Source: Anticarsia gemmatalis
Taxonomy: Eukaryota; Arthropoda; Insecta; Lepidoptera; Erebidae
Assembly (NCBI RefSeq): GCF_050436995.1
Contig: NC_134745.1
Location: 1,302,001-1,366,000, forward strand
Direction: 5' to 3'
Length of the DNA stretch: 64,000 nt
The translations under genes and the position numbers were made by a program. Below, in pieces: positions 1 to 13,200 of the stretch (position 1 is the first letter of the stretch; each line of letters starts with the position of its first letter). Below the pieces are notes generated by a model. That model worked only from the letters and a program-made list of their open reading frames with translations, was not told the origin of the DNA and did not search any database.

Positions 1-3000
1 AAAAGGTATTAAATAATAATATAATTGATATTAATTAATCACATGACTTTAAATTTATGACTTTTTGGGAACTTTATAAAAGTACACTGTCAAGACTCAC
101 GGGTGCTACCTGTACCTATACTTTAAACCTACGCCAATTCCCGTAAAGTTTTAATTTTCCTTTACAACTGTCTTTAAAAATACAGAACAGATATATATTT
201 TTTACGGAACAAATCATGCGTTCCAAAATAAATACACGCAATATTTCACAGCACCTCCATTCGCTATTTTTGGGAACATTTCTTTCCCTTCCTCCTTTAG
301 AGCCTCGCTTGATTTATTGACGATCTCAAATACAAGGAAAATCTTCCACGCAGTTGTTAGTTGGAAAACACGATGTTGTAAAAGTGCCATATTCATAAAT
401 CATAAAAAACGTTTGTTAGTTTGTATACAATTTGTTGGTAACGGCCTGTTAGCAGATAACGTGGGACAAAATATAAAACATGTTTTAAGGCTCATTATGT
501 GGTTAGTATGATTTCGTGACTTACGTAGGAGATAAAACTGTATTCAAAGAGATTTTATTTTCAACTTGTAATAGTAAATAATTATAGATTTTCTGCAATT
601 TGAGTCAACAACAGACTTTTATGTCCATATTTCTTAGGGTTAAATTAGTGACATGCGTACTTAATTGAGAAAATGTATACGTGGTAATAATAGGTATCTA
701 TCCTAAGATGTTATGGAATAACATGAATAAACAAAACATTCCAAGGTATATGACCTAAAAGGCAGACCTAGAGCCCTAAGCTAGGGGCTAAAAGAAAAAG
801 TTTTAAATAGGTCACACCTATTCAGAAACTCTCTCCATTCACATTACCTCCGTCTTAATAGAAAGGTCTGGAACATCGATATATCATACTAATTGGGTGC
901 TAGGGTCAATATCTAATGGATCTGGAGCCGATACCCGTTCATATGGTGTTTATCTCCTGACCTTTTAATAAATTAGTGATATCGTTAGCCTGTGTTATGA
1001 CGTGTACGAGATTAGGTCCCGATAGATAGTTAAACGAAACTTAGTAACGAGGTAGGAATGGAATATACTCGGAGTTAAATTAGACGTCACGTAGTGAAAA
1101 ATAATTACTTTTTTCTGAAAATTAGCTTTTATGTTCTCGCTCGGCGTTCTTATAATTCTAACGATAATGACAAAATACTGAAATATCAATTTCCAGCCCT
1201 TATTCAGTTACGGATTCGCACGCTTTAGAAACCGGGCAACTACTGGAATGCCTTAACAAGGACTATATAAATAAATAAATACTTTTAAGATCATTTTTTA
1301 ACTTTAAGTATATGAGCTTTTCTCTATTTATTAAGTTAAATGGAGAATATTAAAAGAGTTTCTGTAATTTTTCCTAGGCTTCAAAATGCCGCTTCTTATT
1401 TGGGACACCATATCTAAAAGAAACTTAATAGGTTTACCAACTTTCTTCGTTAGGCAATCAACAGTTCCTAGTCAAAAGAATATAACTAGATCAGTACTAA
1501 AAGAAGGCCCAGTAAAAAGTTAGATCAAACATTATTATCCCTACATTACACCAACTTATGCCCATCATATCCTACTCAAAAGACTCGGTAGATACGTGCC
1601 AAGTTTGTTTGACAAACTAGAATCGAAAAGGGAATAAATCTATAATATACAGGTATATATATTTATGGGAAAATTGGACGAAATATTTTTCTTGGCCAGT
1701 CGCAGCAATATCCGATTTTCTCGATCCCAAAATATTGGTTTGTGATATAAAAAAAATATATTATTTACTTTAGCGATTTTTCTGTGATATATCATAGAAA
1801 ATATTTTACAAAATATCGCCGGGAGTACCTAGGCAACTAAACATTGATTACAAAACCAACAGCTAGTGCCGAAACCACAACCCATGAAAGGCTTAATTTT
1901 TCGAGACTGCTTCTTAATTAACATGGCAAAAGTTAAATAAGATTGCCGTGAAAACAACATCAATATGTGATCCTTTTACTAAAAACTCACAAAAGTTATA
2001 GATCCCTCAAAAGTGTATTCTCAAACTTGGTATCAAAAATGGAAATCAATTTGTACCTTCAAGAAAAATACCCACAATTTAAAACCAATAACATAACAAA
2101 AAACGACTATTTTTCTTACATGTGGAGAGTAACCCTGACCGTAATACAGTCTCAGTATGTGAAAGCGCAGCTGTGATCGGCGTCACTTCCTGAACAGAAC
2201 GGGACGTCCTCGTTCAACGTGTGGAGCCTTCGCTATTCACGGCTTAACGGATACACCACTGTCCTACTGTTCTGTGTTAATCAACTGCACGACAGTAAAA
2301 CGTTTAAAGCGAAGCTACTACGGAACAATTGAAATAAAAAATATTATTTGCCACTTTTCAGCCGTTAATAATATGAGATAATAAAAAAAAAACAAGAACT
2401 TCCTACTTAAGTAACTAAAAGTTGATTTATATTTCGTTTTCTACAGAACATGACAATGATAAGCTACTATTTAGCAATTCTGTATACTTACGCATTTTTG
2501 TACTACATAATCGGTGGCAACACACAATGAACACTAGGCGCAACGCTAAATCAAACCCCGTCCAATCAGTGAATAAAATTAATCTCTAAAGTTACTATTT
2601 GCCTAACTTATTATCGTTTCGTATCGCATTATTTTCGTTTTTTTTTGGCCTGTACCTGTACTGTCCCACTGCTGGGCAAAGACTTACATACAAAACTTGC
2701 GTATATACAACAGAAAATGATAAAATTTAGAGCATCAGCACTGACTTTACTATTATAACCGAACCATTCAAAATAATTCAATATGTGAAAATAAACGCAT
2801 GTTATTTTCTTGTACTAGGAGGCGTTTCTATTCAAAGCTGTAAGACCTCAAGGCGTGTTCAGTCGAGATAATACAAATGTACGAATACTCTCTGTCCTTT
2901 CATGCGTTTTATCATTTAAATTCCCTTGCAAATAGTTGTAGAACTTTAAATGAGGGGATTTCGTGACTTAGGTGGAAGAGGAACAATCATTTTTACATTC

Positions 3001-4990
3001 GGCTTCCAAAGTTTTAGGTGCGTGGTTTTCCGGCTTACAATGAAGAATGAAATTTTGGGGAAAATAATATCATATTTGTCTTTTAGCTAGGCACTATAGC
3101 TGTTATCTTTTGTTATGTATGTGCTTTATTAATTTCTGAAAATTTCAGTAATATGCTACTAGTCCCTTTAAGATGGAGCCAGGTAAAAGAAAGCAGAAAA
3201 AATCACTTTTTGAATTAAAAACAATTTTGATGTCGTTTACTTTTTTTTATTTTGTTGATTATACTTAAGTATCTTACTTTAAACAATTACTTTTTTGCTT
3301 ATAATTTAACTAAGATACTTGGCACTAAATCAAATGAAGAGCACTTAATCCTAATAAGAAAAAAATAAAGGCACAGAAGAACATAATCCATGAATTACAG
3401 TCGAACCCGGAAGACATCTACTGAGATGATATACAAACGACATAAATATAATTTGTGTTTTTGTACTAAGAAGTTTTTTATTATTACTATCAATATTTTA
3501 GCACTTGTTGTTTTGTAACAAAATGATGCAAGTAAGTATTTATTCAAAGCTTGAGTGTAAATGCTAAAGACACGTTCTCTAAGATTTTCTTGTGTGCGTT
3601 TTTGTTACAAGGGAAGTTTAAAATAGCTGCTGGATGAAAAACTTTTGTTTTTTGTTATTAAGAAATAATCTGAATTATGTAATTCAAATTTAATCAAAGG
3701 AATGGTCAAAAAAATACTAAAATGAAGTAAATGCGCAGTTTTCTTTCACAGATAGATATTGACTACCTAAACAAATAAACAATTTACTTACGCAAAACTT
3801 TACATACGCTTTTTAAACATTCTTTAACAAGTCTAGCTTTCTCAATTCTACAAGAACACACATATTTATAGAACCTCAATAAACACTAACAAACGAAAAA
3901 AGCATCCCTAAAATATTAATGCCAAGAAATCATTTGGATGCCGAACAACCGGCAAAAATGCCCCTAGGTACACCCAGTGACAAGATGCCAAAACAAATAA
4001 AACCGGGATTGAATTCCTCATAGCATTTTCGATTTAATTTCTCCGTAATTAATTTCTGTCGGTATGACGTTGTTATTATAATAATAGAATATTTGTGTCG
4101 AAATATTTCGCTGCGGTCACGTCAATATGAAAATACTCGTAACGTTCATTTTCAAAGGAATTTGATGGTTCGGTTTCATGTTAAATACACTGGAATTATG
4201 TCGGATATGTTGAATAATAGCAGTTCTCTCTCGAGTGCAGATTTCCACGAATTATAACAATGCTTTGGTTTTATTTAAACTACATTATTGATTCACGTCA
4301 GTTGCCGGTTGGTTTATACAACTACTTAAATTTTGTCTAGATAAAATATAAATAATACTATATATGCTCTAAATGCTATATACATGAAATTTAGTAAACA
4401 CTCTAAATTAATACTAAGGAATCATCAGACAGAAACTATAATTTGACCTCAACTTTCGTAGAAAAAGATCTTAGACATTACATAAAACTGCTTGGCTTCT
4501 GATTTGGCTAACAGTTAAATACCTTATTGTGAGAACGGTATTATAGCTAGTAACGTGCAATATTTATTTGTATATTACTGAAATCTTTAATACAAAATCT
4601 TGAAACTATTTTACTGTTTTACATATTATAATCCCTGACAGGTGCCATACTGCAGTAAACAAATAAAAATACAATTTTGCGAAAACTTTGAAACTAAAAA
4701 GAGCGCGAAAGTACCTTACAGCAAACGATCTTCCACAATAGAACTGTCATGGCGGACAAACGTCCATGTCAGTTCCATCATTGTCGTAAACTTAGTTACA
4801 TACTAGTTGTTCCGGCTTATTAATATTTATTGTGACAATATAACAGAGATGTAGGGAATATTTTCTTTCAGTACATTCCTTTTGCGGAACAGAACCGTAA
4901 TATGGACGTCGCAAGAATGTCTCGAAAAAAGGAGATCGTAGAAATTTCTAAGACGGCTACGTCTCACTGCGATGCGAGGTTTTCTCTAGT
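1..4990. other. AT-rich non-coding DNA, presumed intron or intergenic
   Basis: I see no supportable gene here. The short open frames on both strands lack codon bias and recognisable motifs. A fragment near 2650-2690 carries the CCACTGCTGGGCAAA core that recurs at 8.1, 19.9 and 44.4 kb, so it is a repeat remnant. A moderately GC-rich patch at 2160-2280 has stops in the frames I read and was not identified. If the minus-strand exon at 18995-19312 belongs to a gene continuing left, this is intronic. Confidence 0.4.
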
Positions 4991-5114
4991 TTTTTTTTCG
5001 ACCTCTCCCGCACTAAGAATTGCTGTTGTTTCATGGGGACTTTTACAAACATACAAACAACGGACGCAAGGTCTAACCAAACCCGAAACAACTATTTGTG
5101 GACCGCACAAATAA
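4991..5114 (-). repeat. 5'-truncated tRNA-derived SINE
   Basis: On the minus strand this matches the body of the SINE seen complete at 14891, 32950 and 37346: the segment from the GTGCGGTCCACAAATA region, through TTTCGGGT and TTGTTTGTATGTTTGTAAAA, to CAATTCTTAGTGCGGGAG. The tRNA-like head with boxes A and B is missing, as expected after incomplete reverse transcription. A T-run at 4990-4998 on the plus strand corresponds to the A-rich tail. Confidence 0.8.
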
Positions 5115-5623
5115 GTGAGGGACTGGGAATCCTTTCAAAAAAGGGTTAAAGAAATCTCAAGGATGCTAGATTTCGTAACGAAATTTTCCTTAATTGATCA
5201 TAAAAATACTTAAGATTAAATTTACAATATTTCGATAAAATATTTTGCATATTTGTAAAAATTAACGAAACATCATTGTAAAACAATGACTGTAATTTCG
5301 TTATCAAAATTCATGTCATACCGTTATAGTAAACAGTGTTGATAAATCATTATTAAAAAATCGATTGTCATAATATTTTGTCTATGGATTTGAAATTCTT
5401 TGATAGAATTTTAAGATGCAGACATAAAAAGAATACTATGAACAATATTATTTACCGGTACAAAGTCTAATATTGTAAAATGTTGTAAATCTGAAAGATC
5501 AATAATTTTCAGATGTACGACACTAGGTGTTACTCTTCCAAGCACATATTACTGGATGAATGTTGGTGAATTTTAGCATATAAACTCGACGTGAACCTTA
5601 TATTCTCCGGAATGGCATGAATG
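5115..5623. other. AT-rich DNA, nothing recognised
   Basis: No reading frame, repeat boundary or regulatory signature was found in this stretch between two SINE insertions. Confidence 0.4.
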
Positions 5624-5850
5624 ATTGCCTCTGTGCTGCGATCTTTAGTATATCGGACTGCTGACCACGAGGTCTGCGGTTCGATTCTTAGATCAGGCAA
5701 AGTACTATCATTGATCTTTCCTGATCTACATATATTAGTATATTTTGTAGTTCAGAGTTTGGTAACGTTTCAATCCCAATAAAAGGCAATAGGCTCGCTT
5801 CCTATCTCCCTCCCACCATTGTTAGTGGGGAAACACGTATATATTTATAT
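5624..5850 (+). repeat. tRNA-related SINE, second family, diverged
   Basis: The stretch contains GGACTGCTGACCACGAGG followed by a degenerate box B (CGGTTCGATTC) and AGGCAAAGTA, the arrangement of a common lepidopteran tRNA-related SINE. Downstream is GGCAATAGGCTCGC, which recurs at about 46930, suggesting a shared body. The copy is diverged: box A is poor and the acceptor stem does not pair. It is not a functional tRNA gene. Ends are approximate. Confidence 0.65.
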
Positions 5851-6411
5851 GAATAACTCCGGAAAATCACAAGCAGAAACTAGTTATTAATACAAGATTT
5901 ATTTCACAAAAATCCCGACCTTCAACATCCTACGGCATTTTTCTGTCAAAATATTTCGTGAGACGCGTTTATTGGTTCCCGCCAAATAAAAAGTATATTG
6001 CGTGCATTGTTTATTCATAACTTTCGAGTAGAAAAGTTTCATAAAGGGTGGGAAGTTTCTTTATGAATTCTGTCGAGCTGTTTTCGATACTTTTTTATAC
6101 GCAACGCCTGTCCTTGCCGATGATAATCAGAAAAGAGAGTTACGTAGAATTTTCCCTTCGTTTTTTTTATTCAAATTGAAAATAAACTTTTGGTTATATT
6201 GATTGTAATATTGGGTTGCCCGTGTAATTGTATTTACATATTTTTTGATGTACCTGTATACTTAGATGGTTTCAATTTCGGCCACAACGAGATTCCTTGT
6301 TATTGAACCAACCCAAAGACTTCAGGCGGCTTGAAACTTTATAACATTAAGCTTTGTATGACCCATATTTAAACAATAAAACGTGTTGTATATTTTTCAC
6401 CACTGTCTAAG

Positions 6412-6542
6412 GCTTGCTACACACATATTCGGTGTGTAGATGAACCCGATCCGGCACAATCCGAACAAACAAAACGTTGGTTTTGTTGTTCGATAAGTAT
6501 TGCCGAATCAAACGTGCCGAACCGAACATGTGAGTAACAAGC
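6412..6542. mobile_element. MITE with about 22-bp terminal inverted repeats
   Basis: The left end, GCTTGCTACACACATATTCG, and the reverse complement of the right end, GCTTGTTACTCACATGTTCG, agree at most positions. The interior holds a second inverted pair around ACAAAACGTTGGTTTTGT. No coding capacity in 131 bp, so a non-autonomous DNA transposon is the best reading. No clear target duplication was seen, so the superfamily is open. Confidence 0.65.
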
Positions 6543-6555
6543 TATATATACCAAT

Positions 6556-6640
6556 CTACAATTTCAAAACATAGCATCCATTAACACGCAACAGCATCCC
6601 ATAGCATTCCGTAACATCCTTCCACATCCCAATATAAACT
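6556..6640. repeat. degenerate short tandem motif (AGCATCC-like)
   Basis: Several imperfect units of the type AGCATCC, CAGCATCCC, AGCATTCCG and AACATCC follow each other. The units are irregular and the array is short. It may be the tail of the adjacent MITE or a decayed minisatellite. Confidence 0.35.
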
Positions 6641-6844
6641 AACATATGAGGCTATGAACAATAACGGTGTGTCAGGCTGCATTGTAGAGCGGAAACTATA
6701 AACGCCACAACAACAGTAGCGAGAGTAAATAGCTGTGTTAGTGCTATTTACATGTCAAATAATTGACACATTTTGGCGATTTATTGACATAAATGAACCA
6801 TAAACTGCTCATGTATGAAAGTTATAAATTAAATATAGTTGATT

Positions 6845-6991
6845 AACCCCCGGTTCCTGAGTACTTTTAACGGTAGTTTATCTATTCAATAGCGTTTTTA
6901 TATGAGTTTAAACGCTATTGAAATCTATTCAATAGCGTTTAAACTCATATAAAACTACCGTAAAATGTAGGTGCCTCAGAAACCGGGGGTA
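6845..6991. mobile_element. palindromic MITE, copy 1 (CCCCCGGTT ends)
   Basis: The ends are ACCCCCGGTTCCTGAG and its near-complement CTCAGAAACCGGGGGT. The centre is a perfect 25-nt inverted pair built on ATATGAGTTTAAACGCTATT, separated by five bases. A second nested pair is CGGTAGTTT/AACTACCG. The flanks read TTA on the left and TAA on the right. Further copies are at 57979-58095 and, split by a Helitron, at 54720-55060. It encodes nothing and should fold into a long hairpin if transcribed. Confidence 0.85.
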
Positions 6992-8119
6992 AGTCGGGTT
7001 TCGAGAGATTTGGGCCCCAAAAATATAGGATTATCAGGCTTGCGTCTTTCAAAAACTGTTAATAATATAATTAAAGCTGATACGTGGCACGACGCTGAAA
7101 GCGCGTATAAGATTTTCACGGAATAAAAAATTGGCTTAGTACAATTTATAATTTTATCAAAGTATCGAAAGAAGCTGCTTACATCACCTTCTGAGGTAGT
7201 GATAGGTAGTTACCCCCAATTTGATTGATGGATTTAGCCTGATTCTAACCATAATTAAGAAAAAACTATTTATTTTCGGTAAAAATGCAAGAATCAACGC
7301 GTTTCAAGTAACTAAATTATAAGAAATTTCTTAAACAGTTTAATTAACTGCCACCCGTTTCACAGGGTTATACAAACATGACTTTATAATCTTCTCCGAG
7401 TAGTTCGGGCGTGTTAAATCAAGAGTCCATGCACGCGACAGGTGCACACTCTGGCTCGCAAATATGAACACATTCACGCCTCTCTCACTTCATCCTATTA
7501 TTACTTTACACATTAAATTAGTTTTGTTATGAGCGAGTTCCTTATTAACTGCTTTTCTTGGAAGTTTACATTAATTAAGATAATATTATTTAGGTAGGTT
7601 TACTATACGTATCTCAATGGAGAACTTTGCTTGGATTTTACAAAGACTATCTTCAATCCAGAACCCTGTTTGAAAGATTTCATGGAGTTTGTTCATCTGC
7701 ACATGAAGGCTTTTAGGCATGATAGTAAGCTATTTTTGTGCCAAATGTCATTTGAAATCTGAGCATTAGTTTTGACTTGATTGTGTAAAAAACATAGTCA
7801 ACAAATATTATTTCAGATATGTTGGTCCGATAAACGTAATTTTTCGTAACGTTTCCTGATAATTATAATCAGTTCTATAATAAGAAAGATCAATATCACC
7901 TTAATAGTATCTATTATTATCGTTAAATTCGCACATTACTATTATATTCTAGGATCCTGTTACTCGTTCATGAGCTATTGACATTATTTATTATGAACTA
8001 TAAGCTAAGTATTGCAAATTTTCTGTTGCTAAACATTATGTGAAGACGTCAAAATATAATCATTTATACATATAATAGGTACACTTTTTCTTATTGGTAG
8101 TAACTTCCTTCGCCCTCGG
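6992..8119. other. AT-rich DNA, nothing recognised
   Basis: No gene, inverted repeat or known repeat core was noticed in this stretch. Confidence 0.35.
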
Positions 8120-8250
8120 TCGCAGTTTTATAACCCATTATTGCCCCACTGCAGGGCAAGGGTCTCCTCCCACATAACTTCGAAAAGTCATTTGCGTGTT
8201 GCCTCGGATTCGAACTTGCGGGCACTTGCATGGGAGGTGCCAACTCTCAA
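8120..8250 (+). repeat. lepidopteran CCACTGC(T/A)GGGCAAGG repeat
   Basis: Contains TAACCCATTATTGCCCCACT followed by GCAGGGCAAGGGTCTCCTCC, the same core as at 19.89 kb and, in parts, at 2.65, 44.43 and 45.5 kb. This sequence recurs widely in moth genomes and is usually associated with retrotransposon-derived interspersed repeats. The right part, TCGGATTCGAACTTGCGGGC, resembles a tRNA-like box B on the minus strand. Boundaries are approximate. Confidence 0.6.
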
Positions 8251-8728
8251 CTTATTTTTGAGGTATATTTTTTATTGCCGGGGCAGAGCAAGAAGTATGA
8301 CATAGCAAGCTGTCGCCATAAATAATGCTAGCAATAATTAAAATTAAAATATTCACCCGACATTTATTTCAAGGTGAAAAAATATGTAACAGTATTGTAA
8401 ATAAAATATGTAAGAAAAATACAATAATATTGTCTTGAGATCAATGAATCTTGTCTGAAACAGGCATTCGTCTTCAGACAACGAAATAAAGAATCAACCT
8501 TGAAGAATATCAAGAAAACTATTAAATAGGTGTTATTTGGACAGTTTTGAGAATATCATTGTATGTTACAAAAGTGGTTTTCAATGAAAAGTAATATATT
8601 TTACCATTTTCGTATTTACTAAATTATTGAGGCTCCGGTGAATTTAAAAACATACAAATTATTGGGCATAAATAAAAAGCCCCGCAAGGGCAAAGGTATG
8701 TCCCCAACAGTGCCTAAACAAGGGAGAG

Positions 8729-8900
8729 TAGCACGATTCTTTACAGCGAGCAATATCAAATATCGTGAGTCTGACATTAAAATGTGCTGCAAAAATAGTT
8801 CACACGGCGCCCGATAGAGGCGCTGATCAGAATTTTATACAACATTTCTGGATAAGTCAGCTAGGTTGTGTATAGTGAATATTGGTAGGGAATCGCACTA
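8729..8900. mobile_element. MITE, TAGYGCGATTC family, copy 1
   Basis: It starts TAGCACGATTCTTTACA and ends TAGGGAATCGCACTA, which are inverted repeats of each other. The 172-bp interior shares AAAATGTGCTGC, a run of A with TAGTT, and AGAGGCGCTGATCAG with copies at 13585 and 20979. The three near-equal lengths (170-172 bp) and shared ends define a family. It has no coding capacity. Confidence 0.8.
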
Positions 8901-9411
8901 TGGAAGATCCACTGTTAACATACGAAACTTAAACAAGAATCTGTTTAAACTATGTTGTTTATTGATAATGAAATAAATTCTTCGCAATAAATTTTATCAT
9001 TAGATAAACTCAGTCTTCTATAAATACAATTAGAAATTAACTTTCTAATTCACTCTAAACCGTTATACAATAATCTAATATACTCACGAAAATACCCCAC
9101 CTGCGTGAAACAGCGTTCATTATTTCTTTAGTAGCTACCAATAACAATTGCTCCTAAGTGCTGGTAATTATCTAGGCCAATTCACTGAGAGACACTCAGT
9201 AATATCGCTAATGAAGGCACTAATTGCAAATTGAGATGTTTACTTTGAAAACCCGATTGGATATCTCTAGAAATTTCATAGAGAATGAGGGTAAACGGAG
9301 AATGTGAAGATTATTATAATCGAAGATTACGTTTAATCACTTTTGGTGGCCATATTTTTTTTGTGCTGGTCATTCGTTCTACGGTTTCCTTTTGGTAATA
9401 TTTTATCTCCG
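8901..9411. other. AT-rich DNA, nothing recognised
   Basis: No supportable feature was seen between the MITE and the GC-rich reading frame that follows. Confidence 0.35.
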
Positions 9412-9642
9412 GTTGATTAGATTCTAGCGCCTATTATTATTGTCATCGGCAAAGAAAAGACTGGCATTCCTACATGCAAGCACACTTTTGGGAACTATGT
9501 GGTGGCATGCTTAAGGGCTTCGCGGCATTTCATGGGCCGTTGCAGCATGCCAGTAGTTGTCGACAGTGTGCCGAAGGAACCTTTTGACATGCCGATGCCA
9601 AAAGTGGACGCCGCGCCGGGTCGAAACTGTGCAATGCACTGA
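9412..9642 (+). pseudogene. GC-rich degraded reading frame of unknown identity
   Basis: A frame open from a TAG before 9412 to a TGA at about 9642 has third positions much richer in G/C than the surroundings (roughly 60 percent by eye). The peptide includes KEKTGIPTCKHTFGNYVV and VVVDSVPKEPFDMPMP. It has no early ATG. The minus strand is also open across 9495-9722, so strand is uncertain. After the TGA the plus frame resumes for about 20 codons before another stop, which suggests decay. I could not assign a family. Possibilities are a processed pseudogene, a transposon coding fragment or an internal exon. Confidence 0.3.
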
Positions 9643-10077
9643 ACTGCCACCAATTCTCTATTGAAGCATTTCAATAAATGTTTTAGTAGTAAGACATAGA
9701 CTAAAAGACCATTAGAGTTCATAGAAGCGGGTAACTTGGGTAGGCAGCCACCATTCCAGAACCGCCAATTTCAATGATAGTGACACGATTTTTTTTTCTA
9801 ATGTCAATAAAATGCAATTACACTTGTGAATGTACCTATGCCTTATTTTACACGCGCCTACTTCAGCATTAAAAGCCCACTTAGCAATTATAAGTATTTT
9901 ACAATGATACTTATGCAATGATTGTATTGTGACAATCTATGCAAGGGAGTTTTCAACGTGGTAATCACGAGCATAAAGGACTTTCACAGAAATTACTAAC
10001 TAAAATTATCTAGCGAGACTACTAATGAGTAGATTACTTAAATACTTTTTACACGTTTGAACCAATACATTTTATTC

Positions 10078-10212
10078 AGCCTTAAATCCACTACGCTGGC
10101 CAATTGCGGGTTGGAGACTTTGATGCCTGCCCTAAAGAGACGAGTTAAAAATTTTTTTAGGCATGCAAGGTTTCATCACGACGTCTTGGTTAATCGTTCG
10201 AGCAAGTCATAA
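10078..10212 (+). repeat. interspersed repeat fragment (CCACTACGCTGGCCAA core)
   Basis: TCCACTACGCTGGCCAATTG followed by GGGTTGG, and later GGCATGCAAGGTTTCATCAC with GAGCAAGT, match the layout of a very common moth interspersed repeat, in which a 'ccacgctggcc…gcgggttgg' part is followed by a 'gcatgcaggtttcctcacgatg' part. It is diverged and carries a poly-T interruption. It does not encode a protein. Confidence 0.6.
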
Positions 10213-13200
10213 TAATTTCCGATACATACATAAGTTAGAAAAGTCGTATATATTAAATTCATATTAAATTTCAAACCGGAGGACTGTAATTTCTGAACAT
10301 TTCATATAACCTCAATAATGTTTAACTCGAATGCAAAATCATTTGAAGCACATATCACTCGTTTCATTATAAAAGCCACGCTCGTTAAATGCGGATCTAT
10401 AAATGTCAGTTCGTATTTCAACGCGTGTTTCAATCTATCCGTCATATTGAAAGTGGCAGGAGAATATTTCATTAAAATCATATTAGCTAAGAATTAATAA
10501 ATGTAATTAAATTATAAGAGAATATAGAATTGATTTATATTAATTTTATAGTTATGGACTCTATTGAAGATTTGTAATAATAATAGTTGTCTTAAGATCT
10601 AGTAATGAAGGAAATTTTATCATGATAACTTTTTTTTTTAATTTATAGATACCTGTCTCTAAAAAATCAAAGCGAAGCTGATATTGTACTCTCATTATGA
10701 CGTTTCTACGAATTCTTAAATATGAAGTATGAACCACTATTTTAAATAAGCACATATAGAAGTAATCAGCATTTCGGGCGTGTTTAAAAAAATGATCAAA
10801 CGTTTCATACAGAACAACACAAAAGTTATCGGAATTTCGTAATCGACACAGATACAATGTTTTGAATTATCAAGTAAATAAAAGCCATTATTTTATAAGA
10901 AAACGTAACTATTCGTGTAAATTACTATGTATCTGGCGCAAAACAAGACTTCAATGGGTACAGTGAAACTGTTTTTTTCAGTTCATTAGTAGTACATGAA
11001 TAATTACAACACGAAGGCCAAGGATTACATACTTTTGTTTGTACATGTTTTTGAGAAGATAAATTCATCGTACCGATCTCAATTACGCACAGTTCAATGA
11101 AGTTCTTTTCTTTGCATATTATTATAAGGGATGTCGATGTGTTGTTGAATTCGAACTTATTGGTTATCAAAACGAACTGGCAATGTAGTGTTTGTAATAT
11201 ACTAGTCCGTTTTTGTCGGTCTTATGTCGTAAAAGGTACCGATTAACGAAACTCCAGGCTGTCTTTGAATATTTCAAATTGTTTTGGCTATTTCATTGGT
11301 CCCACCCGGGATTCGAACCTAAACTCTAGTGGTTGCAGTTGTCTCTACGATCGCTCGTCATTTTAAGAGTAGCCATATAATGTAACACCTAACCCACAAT
11401 ATTTGCGATAACACAAAGTTGTATTTACATTCTTATTAAAGAATGACCTACACGCCCAATTACCTCTATAATTAGTTATGCAATAGCAACAGAATACAAA
11501 AGAATGTTTATTATGACGTTTTATGTTATTCAGTAGACGAGTACGTTAAATTGCGTTTTCTTGCAAAGTTTGTTATAATTGCAACTGTAAACGTATATAC
11601 TACGTAGCAAAGTGTACAGGTAAAACCAAATATTTAATTTACGTTATAATTTGAGTCATTGATTTCGCTAATGTATCATCATTGTGGTCTAATGCGTAAG
11701 ACCTATTACCTTATTTTGAACGTCATTAAATTAATTGATTCATAAAATGTCCAGTTAGTGTTCACATTAACTTGTAAAGAAATCTGGGCAAATTAAGACC
11801 TACCTCCACAATATGGCGTATTGCACAAAATTATTAAGAGCCTTTTTTTTACGTGGCTAATTCATTATATATACACACGATATGACTGATTTAATTTGTG
11901 CATTATTTTTGACAGTTTTAATTCAAAGTCGCGTTTAATTCTATTGCGAAATCCTATTTATTATGTCAAGTCTATCGTCGACTGCAGGTCCCAATTTACA
12001 TTAAATATCTTTTCTCAGGTTATAATTTGTCCATCTTCATATTACTCCTACATCATTGTCACAAATAATAGGATCCCCGAAAGCAATTTGCCACAGGCGA
12101 AAATTCTCAGGTTTCAGGCCTTTAATTAAATCATTTCGAGTGAACTAAGAGTCGTTATGAAAATAAATTGCCCGTGAAAAACCGTGGAAAGGAAAATTGG
12201 CAATTGAAAGAAAAAGATTTTTCCTTTTGCCAAAAGAATCGAGTGTTTTGTTTTGTGTTTCTATTTATTGTTCACCCTAATGAATAACGTGATTGTGTTA
12301 TATTTATGAGTTATAAATTACGACTAAAAAGGAGAAAAGTACCAACTCCTCGAATACAAAACTTTTTTTAGGTTTTTGACTTGGTTAGGGTAGTATGTGT
12401 CTTGCAGACTGTCACTTAATAAAAGAAGTTGTGCTCTGAAGAACGGCAAAGTAAAAGGTTTAGCCAAAGGTTCAAAAACTCTTATGATAGTTTATAAGAT
12501 TATCGATGATCAGGTTGATATAACTTTATTAGCCTGATAACAATTAGGTATACTATACTGTGTATGCAAAATTAAAATACGTAAACGTATTTCGTCTAAT
12601 TATAAGGCATTATTTGTAAAAAAAGACCTAAGGAACCAAAACATTGCTATAAAAGTCATCACTATTTGTTCTTGCAAAGTTTTTGCTTGAAATCGTGATC
12701 ACTATTTCTATTATTCTATTGGCTATTGTCTGATTGTAGTCTTCAATAATACGGCCGGCTTTTTATGCGCAGTCAGTCGTACTACGAACCGCTAAGTAAG
12801 ACCATAGTTCACAATTGATCACATACAATGGCAAGTTAGCAAACGTGCTCCTAACATTATACTATCCTGTTTTGTACATGCAAAAGTTTGTATAGATAGT
12901 TGTTATTCTTCCATACCCTAACTATATACCTAAAGGATTTTGATCAGAAACCGTTTTGATTGTTTTGAGTTTGTACTTCGAGTTTGTACTTGTAGAAAGA
13001 AACCTTTGTTACTTCTTCACGCTAAAACTACGAAATGGATTTGATGAATTATGGCATGTTTACAATCTAGATATTTTAACGGGAGATCTTTTCACGGGGA
13101 TGAAGTAGAGTAGAAGCAGTTAGATCTTTAAGCCGCATTTTACATGTCAAGCAGTTTTTAGGAGCACCGAGTCTAAACTATGGTGTATCAATTAAATCTA

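Noticed and set aside
9495..9722. ATP synthase subunit c processed pseudogene on the minus strand
   Set aside because: A glycine/alanine pattern looked faintly similar, but spacing between the matching pieces differs and the C-terminal helix is absent. The resemblance was not convincing.
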